Part shown: positions 53,275 to 62,680 of the stretch, piece by piece | Numbering within the stretch: the first letter of the stretch is position 1 | Layout of the letters: every line of letters starts with the position of its first letter | From: Mayamaea pseudoterrestris | Taxonomy: Eukaryota > Bacillariophyta > Bacillariophyceae > Sellaphorales > Sellaphoraceae | Assembly: GCA_027923505.1 (NCBI GenBank) | Contig: BROI01000004.1 | Location: 558,001-622,000, forward strand | Reading direction: 5' to 3' | Length of the DNA: 64,000 bases | Program-made: the position numbers and the translations under genes | The notes under the pieces: model-generated | Seen by the model: the letters and a program-made list of their open reading frames with translations, nothing else | What the model was told of the DNA's origin: nothing | Database searches by the model: none

Positions 53275-54513
53275 ATGCCAAAACATCACGACTACGAAAG
53301 CAAGAAGCGCCATTATACATCCAGCGATGCATCATCCAAGCGCAGCAAACCATCATCATCATCATCTTCCGACACTGCGCCTTGCTCCACATTTGACGCC
53401 ATGCAGCTCAAACCCGATTTACTCAAAGGAATTTACGCCTACGGCTTTGAAACACCATCGGCCATTCAGCAGCGGGCGATTCGCCCCATTGTGCGCGGCC
53501 GCGACGTGATAGCGCAGTCGCAGAGTGGCACCGGCAAGACGGCCGTTTTCTCCATTGCGGCGCTGCAGCTACTGTCGGAACATTCGCGGGAGACGCAAGT
53601 AGTTATACTGAGTCCGACCCGCGAACTGGCGGAGCAGACGCAAAAGGTGTGCAGTACGCTGGGTGACTATATGAATGTTTCGTGTCGGGCGTGTATCGGA
53701 GGCAAGAGTTTGGGGGATGATATAAAAAGTATAGAAAAGGGCGGAACGCAAGTTGTTTCGGGGACTCCGGGCCGAGTCTATGACTTGCTGCGACGAGGCG
53801 CCATGTCGACGAATCATATAAAAACGTTGATTCTGGATGAAGCAGACGAGCTACTTGACCGAGGATTCAAAGCACAAATCTACGACATTTATCGGTTCCT
53901 GCCGACGTCTACGCAAGTCGTCTTGATGAGTGCGACACTTCCGCCAACCGTCTTGGAAATGGCCCAGCACTTTATGAATGACCCGATCCGCATCTTGGTC
54001 AAGCGCGACGAACTCACGCTCGAAGGCATTCGCCAGTTCTACATTGCTGTCGACAAGGAGGAATGGAAGTTTGACACACTCTGCGACCTTTACGATACGC
54101 TCACCATTACGCAGGCAGTGATTTTCTGCAACACGAAGCAAAAGGTGGACTGGCTGGCGCAAAAGCTCAAGGAGAAGCACTTTACGGTGAGCGCCATTCA
54201 TGGCGATTTGGCCCAGGAGGCGCGCGACAAGGTCATGGACGAGTTTCGATCCGGTAGTACGCGCGTACTGATTGCGACTGACCTTTGGGGTAGAGGCATT
54301 GATGTGCAGCAAGTGTCGCTGGTGATTTGCTACGACTTGTGTTCGAACCGCGAGTTGTATATCCATCGGATTGGGCGGTCGGGACGATTTGGTCGCAAGG
54401 GTGTAGCGATCAACCTTGTGCGGAACGAGGATATGCAATTGATGAAAGATATTGAGCAGTTTTATAAAACGGAGATTCACGAGATGCCGAATAATGTTGG
54501 TGACTTGCTTTAA
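53275..54513 (+). CDS. EIF4A3: DEAD-box RNA helicase eIF4A-III
   Basis: Single-exon gene for 412 residues from the ATG at 53275. All DEAD-box motifs are intact: QQRAI (Q motif), QSGTGKT (83-89), [17 protein letters not shown] (188-191), [26 protein letters not shown] and [13 protein letters not shown]. The segment after motif Ia ([29 protein letters not shown]) and the end [25 protein letters not shown] match eIF4A-III, the core of the exon junction complex, more closely than eIF4A-I. It binds spliced mRNA and marks exon junctions. The N-terminus is short, basic and polyserine-rich. The call between eIF4A-III and yeast Fal1-type roles rests on pattern. Confidence 0.93.
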   Translation: MPKHHDYESKKRHYTSSDASSKRSKPSSSSSSDTAPCSTFDAMQLKPDLLKGIYAYGFETPSAIQQRAIRPIVRGRDVIAQSQSGTGKTAVFSIAALQLLSEHSRETQVVILSPTRELAEQTQKVCSTLGDYMNVSCRACIGGKSLGDDIKSIEKGGTQVVSGTPGRVYDLLRRGAMSTNHIKTLILDEADELLDRGFKAQIYDIYRFLPTSTQVVLMSATLPPTVLEMAQHFMNDPIRILVKRDELTLEGIRQFYIAVDKEEWKFDTLCDLYDTLTITQAVIFCNTKQKVDWLAQKLKEKHFTVSAIHGDLAQEARDKVMDEFRSGSTRVLIATDLWGRGIDVQQVSLVICYDLCSNRELYIHRIGRSGRFGRKGVAINLVRNEDMQLMKDIEQFYKTEIHEMPNNVGDLL

Positions 54514-54624
54514 TGAATATTATAGTATTGTTGCAAAAGCAGCTTTGACTGCAAATCAAAATGCGCTCACAGCCTGACGCTGCGTGCAAACCTACCAAGA
54601 CACGCCATTGTTATCTGTTTAGGT

Positions 54625-54638
54625 ATTTACCGGTCAAT
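54625..54638 (-). repeat. 14-bp word shared with 41835-41848
   Basis: ATTTACCGGTCAAT, overlapping the stop codon of the minus-strand BTB gene. The same word lies just after the stop of the RelA/SpoT-like gene. Confidence 0.3.
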
Positions 54639-55784
54639 CATAAATCGCATTCGACGCCTTAAAGAGGCTTCTTTCTTTGCTGCCGTTCGCAAGCTTCCAA
54701 TGAAAAGCTTGGAGAGAACCAGCCCATTTTGGTTCTGTAAAATCGCGCTGGTGTCGTCTTCGTCTAGCAAGCCATCGTTCCAGTGGCTCGTAATTACATC
54801 AATACATCGCTGCTGCAACGAAGTTAATGTAGTCTCATTGGGTGCCACCAACAAGCGCTCAGCTTCAAGTAGCAATAGCGCCGCATGCCCACTCAAGGAT
54901 GGCAAAGCTGCTTCACTGGTAAGTTTGTGGAATGTCTCTTGATCGAGCTGACTGTAGTTGAGACGACAAAATGCGGCAACCAAAGTACCTAGTGCATACC
55001 AATCCCAGTGCGGCAAACTATGTTCTGGACATCCATCCTCCACAAGCTTGAGCCAAAAGTCGAGACGAGGAACGTGCACTAATCGAGATTTCGTGTCGAT
55101 GCTCATCAAATAGTTCCGACAGTGTTCAGCGGCAGCTCGGTGAATTTTACTCTCGTTTAACAAGAATGCATGCTCATAGTATATTTCGCAAGCTTTCTTT
55201 TGTCGAACATCCTTTTTCCAAAAAGCCTTCACCTTTATTCGCAGCTGAGGCATGTCAAAGTATTTTGACAAGAAGCTATAAGCCGTGGCGTTTTCCGTAT
55301 CCAGCGGTAGGTGATGGTCTGAGCAGTACATGTAGTCGAGAAAGCTTGGAAAAGCTTTTGCTGCAAGTTCATGCAGTTCAATGCGACTTGTGCCGTTTTG
55401 GGACTCTGCAAACCGACCTCCTTCGCTAAAGAGCCTGGAAAAATAATTGCTCTTGCAAGAACCCGAGATGAGATGACACTTGTGCACGTGATAAATGTCC
55501 ATCTTGCTGCTGCTGCTGCCGCCGCCGCTGACACCACCATTCTCTCCACTCGCGTCCGATGGATTGTATACAATTTCTATCGTCCAGTCGCTTAAGCTTT
55601 CCACCGGATCCATTCGCCAGCTCAAAGCTTCACTTGTTTCCAAAGTCGATGCTGCAACTGCATTTTCATCATCGGACGAATCAACATGCGAAGAAAAGAT
55701 ATCGTCCAGTAAAGGTGCTCGCCTGTCGCTATTACCAACTGCAGACGAATCGTCATTCTTGCGCTTCTTTACATTGCGTGACAT
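54627..55784 (-). CDS. BTB/POZ-domain protein
   Basis: Encodes 385 residues. After a basic, acidic-rich start (about 1-60) comes a BTB domain: IYHVHKCHLISGSCKSNYFSRLFSEGGRFAES, IELHELAAKAFPSFLDYMYC, LPLDTENATAYSFLSKYFDMPQLR. A helical BACK-like part follows (YYEHAFLLNESKIHRAAAEHCRNYLM). There is no Kelch, MATH or zinc-finger partner domain. BTB proteins often recruit substrates to Cullin-3 ubiquitin ligases; that role here is inference. A serine/glycine-rich insert (SGGGSSSSK) lies before the BTB core. A promoter-type element lies 131 bp upstream. Confidence 0.85.
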   Translation of the reverse strand: MSRNVKKRKNDDSSAVGNSDRRAPLLDDIFSSHVDSSDDENAVAASTLETSEALSWRMDPVESLSDWTIEIVYNPSDASGENGGVSGGGSSSSKMDIYHVHKCHLISGSCKSNYFSRLFSEGGRFAESQNGTSRIELHELAAKAFPSFLDYMYCSDHHLPLDTENATAYSFLSKYFDMPQLRIKVKAFWKKDVRQKKACEIYYEHAFLLNESKIHRAAAEHCRNYLMSIDTKSRLVHVPRLDFWLKLVEDGCPEHSLPHWDWYALGTLVAAFCRLNYSQLDQETFHKLTSEAALPSLSGHAALLLLEAERLLVAPNETTLTSLQQRCIDVITSHWNDGLLDEDDTSAILQNQNGLVLSKLFIGSLRTAAKKEASLRRRMRFMIDR

Positions 55785-56257
55785 GATGGATAGTGTGCAA
55801 TCGATGGGGAACAGCTTGGATTCTCGTTAGTTTTGTGTGGATCTCACTCGTCCATGGTTGCGCGGCAGTGCGCGAACGCCGCGAGCAAAAGATCCATCCG
55901 GCACTTGATCAAGTACCGATGCGATGAAGGCTATGCTCCGAGGACGAGCGACATGTTGTTTATCATACTATATGTCTCTCTCGGCATCGGCTAGAGCTTG
56001 GGCCTCTATCATACTCAGCCATTTCCACACGAACAGGAAGCAACTCTTGATCTCTTTGCTGCCGAGCATAAAGGTAGGTGGCTACTAGCAGGCTTTAATC
56101 CCAGACTTTGCAGGTATATTATGTCGCCCGCAATCTGCGCTGTACGGTATATATTATGCAGGCATTGGGTGACAATAAGTATGACAAAACCTCATGATTG
56201 CTTTTAAAAATATGGTCTCCATACTAAGCTACTTCGTCATACATATATATGAGCTCT
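55785..56257. other. Intergenic, upstream of BTB gene
   Basis: Promoter of the BTB gene and 3' flank of orphan paralogue A. One TCGYANCGGT element at 55915-55924 and an AT-rich tract near 56140-56250. No gene was seen. Confidence 0.45.
55915..55924 (-). promoter_or_regulatory. TCGYANCGGT element, copy 9
   Basis: TCGCATCGGT on the minus strand, 131 bp upstream of the BTB gene start, in the same orientation as the gene. Confidence 0.5.
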
Positions 56258-57199
56258 TCAAATACTCGACCAGTCATCAGGCATCATTTTGAGCGAAGTA
56301 ATGGTTACACTCAAGACATCGCCCGGGTTTGCCGCATAGACTCGTTGAATAGTCTTTGTGAGAAATTCGTACTTGTGACAACCGTCTTTGTGATTCCAGA
56401 GAATATGGTAGGCATTCTGGGCACGGCCAATTACCTTGGCCACTTCAATTGCAGTCGCATTTCGGCCGAGATGTCGTTGAGCAGTCGCGTTGTCGATGTT
56501 AGCCAGATAAATGAGGCTCTCGACAACACCCTCAAGATATTCCTCCCAGCTGCGGATCTGAGAGGCAGCAGCTTGCTTCACAGCATTTTTACGTGGAATC
56601 TTTTCCGTTTCTGCTGCGCGAGCTAAGGCGTTGGCTTCCAATACCATGCCACTTGATCCGAAATAAGTTTGCTTGCGAAATTTAGGGTTGCTTCGTGCGT
56701 TGTTGCTCCGCCAGTCCTGCATACTCTCGTCCGTTTCGATCTTCCGCTTAGTTTGCTTCTTCCCCGCACTTTGAACGTTTTTAGGTTTTGGAAAGTAGAA
56801 GTCCATTAGTCCTGCTTGCTGAAGCAATTCTACGTACTCTGAACGTAGTTTCCACAGGCCACGTTTCTCAATCCAATCAAATCTATCAGGTGGCGTTCCT
56901 GTTGGACGCCTAAAGCCTTTTCCCTTCATTTTACTGGGAGCAACTCTGGGATCAAGGTAGCCACCAGGCTGCAAGCGACCTTCTTCCTTCAGCTTTGCAA
57001 GTTGCACCTTCAACATGTTCATAGCTGGATGTTGCTTCGGCGTATTCTTGGCAAGCGTGGCTATTGGCTGGTCGTCGTCCGACGACCATTCTTCCTGTGG
57101 TGGTCCATCGTCTTTCGGATTCAGCTCGGCCAAGCCTGTTGCTGGCTCGCGGCCAACCTTGGGTGCAGTGACAGAAATTTGCGTTTTCCAGCGAGTCAT
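56258..57199 (-). CDS. Orphan paralogue A of a tandem pair
   Basis: Encodes 313 residues from the ATG at 57199 (57256 is not an ATG). It has two conserved blocks shared with the neighbour at 57507-58469. The N-terminal block has LAKLKEEGRLQPGGY, FRRPTGTPPDRFDWIEKRGLWKLRSEYVELLQQAGLMDFYF. The C-terminal block has QRHLGRN, AYHILWNHKDGCHKYEFLTKTIQRVY, VTITSLKMMPDDWS. A basic variable linker lies between. No domain is recognised; the aromatic W-RRP-G-PP pattern suggests a small fold. The protein ends in DDWSSI, where the paralogue goes on in step, so its last codons are read out of frame after a single-base difference. No signal or membrane segment. Confidence 0.7.
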   Translation of the reverse strand: MTRWKTQISVTAPKVGREPATGLAELNPKDDGPPQEEWSSDDDQPIATLAKNTPKQHPAMNMLKVQLAKLKEEGRLQPGGYLDPRVAPSKMKGKGFRRPTGTPPDRFDWIEKRGLWKLRSEYVELLQQAGLMDFYFPKPKNVQSAGKKQTKRKIETDESMQDWRSNNARSNPKFRKQTYFGSSGMVLEANALARAAETEKIPRKNAVKQAAASQIRSWEEYLEGVVESLIYLANIDNATAQRHLGRNATAIEVAKVIGRAQNAYHILWNHKDGCHKYEFLTKTIQRVYAANPGDVLSVTITSLKMMPDDWSSI

Positions 57200-57506
57200 G
57201 TTTGCCACTTGCTTCCAAACACTTTGTGATCGATGGTGTGAGCTTATGGTCAGCAAGTCTCGTGCTAGTCTCCGAGTAATACCGACATGATGAGTTTCAA
57301 AACGGTCAAAATTTGCGGGAGTCTCTTTTGACAGCTTTCGACTTTCAGGTCAAGTCGTAACGCTGTACCGATGCGATCGAGGATAAGCGAGCTTTCACAT
57401 CACTCGTCATTGCTTCGCCACGGGCCAGCTGACAAACAAGCGAAGCTAATGCATGAGCAAACGTGAACAAGTCGTATAAATATACAAGCATAATTATCAT
57501 GTATTG
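57200..57506. other. Intergenic, upstream of paralogue A
   Basis: Promoter of paralogue A, with one TCGYANCGGT element at 57367-57376. No gene was seen. Confidence 0.45.
57367..57376 (-). promoter_or_regulatory. TCGYANCGGT element, copy 10
   Basis: TCGCATCGGT on the minus strand, 168 bp upstream of paralogue A, identical to copy 9. Confidence 0.45.
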
Positions 57507-58469
57507 CTACTTCTCGATTGAATTATACGCTACTTGCACGAGTTTGCCCGACCATGTTTTCTCAAATGCTGACCAGTCCTCGGGAATCATTTTTAAAGAC
57601 CAAATGGTAACTCTCAAGGCATTGCCATCATTGTTGAGTGCATATGCCCGCTGGATGATCTTCGTCAGAAAATCGTACTTGCGACAACCATCTTTATGGT
57701 CCCAAAGGATATGGTAGGCGCTCTTGGCGAGGGCATTTAACTTGTTAATGTGGTCATCGTCACCATTCTGGCCGAGATACTGACGTGCACTCTCGTGGTC
57801 GAGATTGACGATTTGGACGAGACAAGTCATCACAGCTTCAAGCTGACGACTGGTCGCAGATTCGTTGTCGAAACTTACCTTCATTCTTTTCGCGGAAGAA
57901 TGACCATCGTTCAATGTCGAGGTGTCTTCCACAAGAAGGGCTTTGGGTGTTTGCGATTCTGATGACTCGCCATTGCAAGGTCGCGCAAAAGCGCAGGCAC
58001 GTGTTGTCTTGCTGCCTTGCGAGTGTTGGATGCTTTGACGGGCCCCAATCGTCAATGACTCAGCAGGGAGATTAAGTCGCGGTGTAAGTGCATTCTCGTT
58101 AAAGTTTTGGGCGTTTTCAATGATCTCCTTCCCAAAGAAAAATTCCTCCAATCCGGCATCTCGAAGCAGCTGCATGCACTCCGGCACTAGTTTCCACAAA
58201 CCAAGCTTTTCATGCCATTGAAATCCTTTTGGCGGCTGACCTTTTGGACGCCGAAAGAATCTTCCGTATAATTTTGTGGGGGTTTCCTTGGGTTTCATGT
58301 AGCCATTTGGTAGCAAGCGATCATCTTGCTTCATCTTTGCGAGTCGTAGGTTCAAAACTTTCATATCAAGCTCCCCTGATGACAGTGCATTGTTGAAGAC
58401 GACTGCAACTTTAGGGCTACTCACCATTGCTTGCTCATGCGTCGCTGCTTCGTTTGGAAACGTGGACAT
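57507..58469 (-). CDS. Orphan paralogue B of a tandem pair
   Basis: Encodes 320 residues. It shares two blocks with paralogue A: LAKMKQDDRLLPNGY, FFRRPKGQPPKGFQWHEKLGLWKL, then LLRDAGLEEFFF in the first half, and ARQYLGQNG, AYHILWDHKDGCRKYDFLTKIIQRAY, WSLKMIPEDWSAFEKTWSGKLV in the second. The linker is polar and variable. The tail after DDWS/EDWS is longer than in A, and I take it as the ancestral end. The pair arose by tandem duplication; amino-acid identity looks moderate, so the event is not very recent. Function unknown. The gene is divergent from the SQD2-like gene. Confidence 0.7.
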   Translation of the reverse strand: MSTFPNEAATHEQAMVSSPKVAVVFNNALSSGELDMKVLNLRLAKMKQDDRLLPNGYMKPKETPTKLYGRFFRRPKGQPPKGFQWHEKLGLWKLVPECMQLLRDAGLEEFFFGKEIIENAQNFNENALTPRLNLPAESLTIGARQSIQHSQGSKTTRACAFARPCNGESSESQTPKALLVEDTSTLNDGHSSAKRMKVSFDNESATSRQLEAVMTCLVQIVNLDHESARQYLGQNGDDDHINKLNALAKSAYHILWDHKDGCRKYDFLTKIIQRAYALNNDGNALRVTIWSLKMIPEDWSAFEKTWSGKLVQVAYNSIEK

Positions 58470-58788
58470 GGCAGTCGCTGAACCTCAATCTTTCACTGGC
58501 AGGGTAACAGGTGCTTGCGTAGTCTAACCGTTCAAGGTTGTTACCGCCTTTACATACCTGAGATTTGTGGCAACGCCGTACGCCTTTGGTGGTCATTATC
58601 GCCAGTCTCCGACGTCCATGCAAATTTTGAATCAACGAAAAGTTGCGGGACTTCTCCGTTCGCATTGCTCCAAACGGTGTCGTAGTGTTATTGTTCGGTA
58701 CCGCTACGACAGTCGCCCACCGGCTTGATCAACATCGCTCATCGCTTCGACAGCATAATGGGCGACTCCAATAAAACGAGCAACGCCA
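58470..58788. other. Divergent promoter region
   Basis: Head-to-head space between paralogue B and the SQD2-like gene, with one TCGYANCGGT element at 58700-58709. No gene was seen. Confidence 0.5.
58700..58709 (-). promoter_or_regulatory. TCGYANCGGT element, copy 11
   Basis: TCGTAGCGGT on the minus strand, 80 bp upstream of the SQD2-like start and about 231 bp from paralogue B. It equals copy 1. Confidence 0.5.
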
Positions 58789-60236
58789 ATGCAGACAAGC
58801 TTCTTGTTGCTTCTCCTACCATTCATCGTTGGCTTTCTCTCGATTATACTTAAAATCAGTCAGAACTCCATTTTGTGTCCCGAGTACAGCGAGTCCTGCA
58901 ACGGCGACAGAAAGCTTTCGCCAAAAATCATGAAAATCTCTTTGCTGGTTGAACCATCGCCCATTACCTACATTTGTGGGTATGCCAATCGCTTCCAGGC
59001 ATTAATGTCTCATTTAAAGAAGCGAAACGATAACGTGGAACTTGTCACGACCGAAGTCGTTGTCAAGGACAAGCCAGGCAACTTTCTCGGATTTCCACTC
59101 ATTTACGCACCCGGCTTTCGACTACCCTTTTATCCGTCCATGAGCATGAGCTGCGACTGGACGTTCCAAATGATTCGCTCCCTATGGCGATTCAAACCAC
59201 AATTGATTCACTGCTCGAGTCCTAGCTTCATGCTTGGGTCGGCCATTTTCTATGCGCGCCTTTTGCGGCCCACGCCCTTGGTCGTTTCGTACCATACGCA
59301 CCTTCCGGCCTACGTGGGCGGAGACAATTCGTATGTTCCGCAATTTGTTTCGCCCATTGTGCAAGCAGGTATGTGACACATAAATGTTGTTGTGAGCATC
59401 GTTTGCCCCGTGTTTCAACCCACTCTCGGTCTTTTTTCGCAGGCGTCTGGGTTTGGATACATGTCATGCACATATGGGCCGACTTGGTGGTCGTTACTTC
59501 ACCACAGATTCAGCAAGAGTTTCAAGACTATGCACACATACATCCCGAGGTTTGGCTCAAGGGAATCGACACGGACCGCTTCCATCCTCGCTTCAAATCG
59601 GAAACGATGCGATACAAAATGACCAACGGCAATCCTCACGACTTTTTAATGGTATACATTGGTCGACTGGGACAGGAGAAGCGACTCGTCGAGCTGCGCG
59701 ACATGTTGGAGCGCATGCCGGACGATACGCGACTGTGCATTGTTGGGACTGGCCCGCAGGAGGCTTACTTGCGAAAGTACTTTGCCGGCACCCGGACTGT
59801 GTTTTTGGGACAACGGACAGGCGACGAGTTAAGCGAGGCCTTTGCGTCGGCCGATGTGTTTGTCATGCCGTCCGATAGCGAAACACTGGGCTTTGTCATT
59901 TTGGAGAGCATGGCGAGTGAGGTTCCTTGCGTGGCGGCCAAAGCTGGTGGCATTCCAAACTTGATTAGCGATGGTGTAACCGGCTACTTGGTGGAGACGA
60001 GCAATATTGACACATACGTTGACAGGATAATGCGATTGTATACGGACAAAAAGCTGAGAATAGAAATGGCAAGGGACGCTCGCGAGGAAACGCTATATTG
60101 GAGCTGGGAGCAAAGCATGGCAAAACTCCGCGATGACCAGTACGCACTTGCTACAAGAAACTTTTACAACCGATTAGAGCGTCGCCTGTGGCGACTTATG
60201 ACGTTTCAAAAGAACCCAGCAGAGCTTGCTCAGTAA
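58789..60236 (+). CDS. GT4 glycosyltransferase, SQD2-like
   Basis: Two exons (58789-59368, 59443-60236) with a 74-bp GT-AG intron encode 457 residues; the junction gives QAGVWVWIHVMH. An N-terminal hydrophobic segment (LLLLLPFIVGFLSIIL) is followed by a GT-B, family GT4 enzyme: KISLLVEPSPITYICGYANRF, IYAPGFRLPFYPSM, VVSYHTHLPAYV, then the nucleotide-sugar half with YIGRLGQEKRLVEL, GTGPQEAYLRKYF, MPSDSETLGFVILESMAS and AGGIPNLI. The E-x7-E pattern is in place. The closest pattern is sulfoquinovosyltransferase SQD2, which makes the plastid sulfolipid SQDG, but other GT4 lipid or mannosyl transferases are possible. The anchor is not clearly plastid-type. Confidence 0.85.
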
Positions 60237-60268
60237 AAGATTGGATAAACCATGCGTATAAGAACCTA

Positions 60269-62680
60269 TTATAATTGATGTTGGACTCGAAAGGCATCGT
60301 CGCAAGCTATAAAGCTCTCAATCTGAAACACATATTTGCATGTTTCAGGCTCATCCGCCGAAACAATTGTCGTGTCCTTCCCACATGTCACGTATGCATG
60401 CGCGGATCGTTGCGGTCCATTCCAGCACTTGGCACCTCTCTCCCATCTCCAAACTCTCTGACCCAATTCTGCGTCTACGGTTGCTTCAGACCATTTGCCC
60501 AGATCTGTTCCACCGGAGCTCCCTTCTTTTTGCTTCGCCTGACCAAACATGCAGAGCTCATAGGTATATTTGCCAGTCGTGATGGAGAAACAAGAGTCCT
60601 TGACCGAGTGTAACTCGCCATCTACACCAAATTTGCTTGGATCATCGCCGCCAATGGATGCCTGCAACTCGACAATGCTGTCTTCAATCGCCTTCTTATC
60701 TCCTTCGACAGCATTTACACTATCTTCCAGACTTTTTAATTCAGTCTGCGACTTCTCGTCAAGGTCGAGAGACAGACTCGCCAAAGCAACGCTCAAATCA
60801 TCAGCGTCGTCCCGGGGCTCCACTACAAAGTAGTCCATATAGCCGTCGGGCATTTCAGAAGAAATTAAATCCTTCCCAGCACACACTTGAGACGAATCAA
60901 CACTCCCTTGCCGATTGCAGAAACTCTCCGCTGCCTTCAGTATTAAAGTACTTGGCACCCTCACTGACCTCGTTTCCACTGTCCGCTCGATGACCTTCGG
61001 CGGACAAGCCGACGTCCATGGCGCGATGCACGTTTCTGCCTCGTCCAGCATATTACTATCATTAAGCTCCGGAACAACTGCTCGCAATATATGCCACAGT
61101 TGCACAGATGATAGCTTCCCATGGTTGATTGTCCCAACAGTCAGTGTATACAGAAACTTTCGCCTGGTCTCAGACTCAGCAAAATTGTAAGATGCAAAAG
61201 CACCGAGCAGTACCTTCGCAGATACACCATAGTCGATGCCACGGTTTATACGCTTCGTAAGTTGCTCAAGCTTTGACTTGACCATTGGTACCGACTCTTC
61301 CTCGAATGGGAGTGCTGGCGCAACAACCCCATCGGTTGCCTGACCAATCTCACCTTCTGCATCGCCTTCTTTCTTATCTTCATCAGCTTTCTTGGTCGCA
61401 TGCTCTATCAAGTCTAGCATTTCTGCCGACTGCTCGAGAAAGGAAACTCGCGGTCTCGAAAAGGTTGTCTCACGCAGAGCGCCGATAAGCTCATCTCGAT
61501 TGGCACCACCATCATTTTCGTCGTCAGGTGCGGTCCTATGGATAAAACCACCCTCGCTCTCAGCACCACGCCACTTTTCTTGCATCTCTCTATGCAGCCG
61601 ATCAGCTTCTTCTGCGTCGTCCTCTTCGCCCTCCTCCTCCTCGTCCTCCTCCTCGTGATGATACATGTCGTCCGTCATGTAGGCATCGTCATCCAGTTCT
61701 CGCGTCAGCCGACGACCATGCTGCTTTTTCTTTGGAGAGTTACTGCCCCATGTTTTCTTGTCTTGCTTGAGGTAATGATGAAACAGATTGCCTAGAACCT
61801 TTAATCCGTCGTCGGTCTCTCGCAATAGATTGACTTCATACGTGTTTGGCTCCCACTTTAAGCCAGCATCCAACCCAGCCAACCGTAGAGGGCCGCACGT
61901 TTGAAGGTCTTCCGCATCCTCCATTTCGCCGGCCGATTGACAAGCATGAATGATAACGTCGAACAGTTCGTCATCCGTGAGGGCTTCCAAAAGGCCTAAA
62001 GCATCATGTGACGACGAATCTTCTGGAGCAGTCGCTAGTTTCATGCTGATTGATTCAACGTGCGCTAGTCTTGCTGACGCATATTCAAGCTTCCAGTCCT
62101 GTACTTGTTGCTTGGCTTGTTCCAATCTTGCTCCGACCGTTTCCAACGCGACATACTTTTGCTGCACTTGCACTTGCACCGTCTGCTGTAGACTTTCAAA
62201 TTCCGCAATGGCTGCTTGACGCTTCTTGTAGCCTTGATCAAACGTTTCCTTGGCCTGTTGCTTTCGTTCCCGCTCGGCCGCCAGTAGCTCGGCGCAATTG
62301 TCGACGCAAACGTTTGGGTACTCATCGGCGCCGTCGCAGCAATCGCAAATGCCGTCGTATAGTTTACTGACACTGATGCTTAGATGGGGTTGCTGCGGAC
62401 AAGTATATAGTAGTGATGGCGCTGTTTGGTCATCTGTGGCAGCAGCATTGCGTCCGGGCCAATAGTCTATTCCAGCGCAGGCGTTGGTGCTTGGCTCGTC
62501 GGCACCGTTCGTTGGACAGTCGCAAAAGTCGTCATTGATGCGATCGTCGGAAATACTTTGCATCTCCGTCGAGCCAAAGCCAATGGGGCATTGTAGAATT
62601 GCTTGGATCGTCAATGTATTGATGAACGCAATTTGTATGCATAGTTGCAACTGCATTCGTACGTTCCAGCGTCGCATCAT
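60269..62680 (-). CDS. PRKCSH: Glucosidase II beta subunit (PRKCSH-like)
   Basis: Encodes 803 residues from the ATG at 62680 (the frame is open upstream without ATG). A hydrophobic N-terminus (LQLCIQIAFINTLTIQAIL) is a signal peptide. CPIGFGSTEMQSISDDRINDDFCDCPTNGADEP and YDGICDCCDGADEY are the two LDLa-like repeats at the N-terminus of GII beta. Coiled coil and a long acidic run (EEEDEEEEGEEDDAEE) follow. The C-terminal MRH-like domain has DSCFSITTGKYTYELCMF and ends with a cysteine-rich piece. GII beta holds the catalytic alpha subunit in the ER and recognises mannose on N-glycans during glucose trimming. The C-terminus reads QHQL, not a standard HDEL. The 3' end is 32 bp from the SQD2-like gene. 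Confidence 0.9.
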   Translation of the reverse strand: MMRRWNVRMQLQLCIQIAFINTLTIQAILQCPIGFGSTEMQSISDDRINDDFCDCPTNGADEPSTNACAGIDYWPGRNAAATDDQTAPSLLYTCPQQPHLSISVSKLYDGICDCCDGADEYPNVCVDNCAELLAAERERKQQAKETFDQGYKKRQAAIAEFESLQQTVQVQVQQKYVALETVGARLEQAKQQVQDWKLEYASARLAHVESISMKLATAPEDSSSHDALGLLEALTDDELFDVIIHACQSAGEMEDAEDLQTCGPLRLAGLDAGLKWEPNTYEVNLLRETDDGLKVLGNLFHHYLKQDKKTWGSNSPKKKQHGRRLTRELDDDAYMTDDMYHHEEEDEEEEGEEDDAEEADRLHREMQEKWRGAESEGGFIHRTAPDDENDGGANRDELIGALRETTFSRPRVSFLEQSAEMLDLIEHATKKADEDKKEGDAEGEIGQATDGVVAPALPFEEESVPMVKSKLEQLTKRINRGIDYGVSAKVLLGAFASYNFAESETRRKFLYTLTVGTINHGKLSSVQLWHILRAVVPELNDSNMLDEAETCIAPWTSACPPKVIERTVETRSVRVPSTLILKAAESFCNRQGSVDSSQVCAGKDLISSEMPDGYMDYFVVEPRDDADDLSVALASLSLDLDEKSQTELKSLEDSVNAVEGDKKAIEDSIVELQASIGGDDPSKFGVDGELHSVKDSCFSITTGKYTYELCMFGQAKQKEGSSGGTDLGKWSEATVDAELGQRVWRWERGAKCWNGPQRSAHAYVTCGKDTTIVSADEPETCKYVFQIESFIACDDAFRVQHQL

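Noticed and set aside
53350-53372. CAT trinucleotide run as a microsatellite of interest
   Set aside because: It encodes the polyserine stretch of eIF4A-III and is too short to matter.
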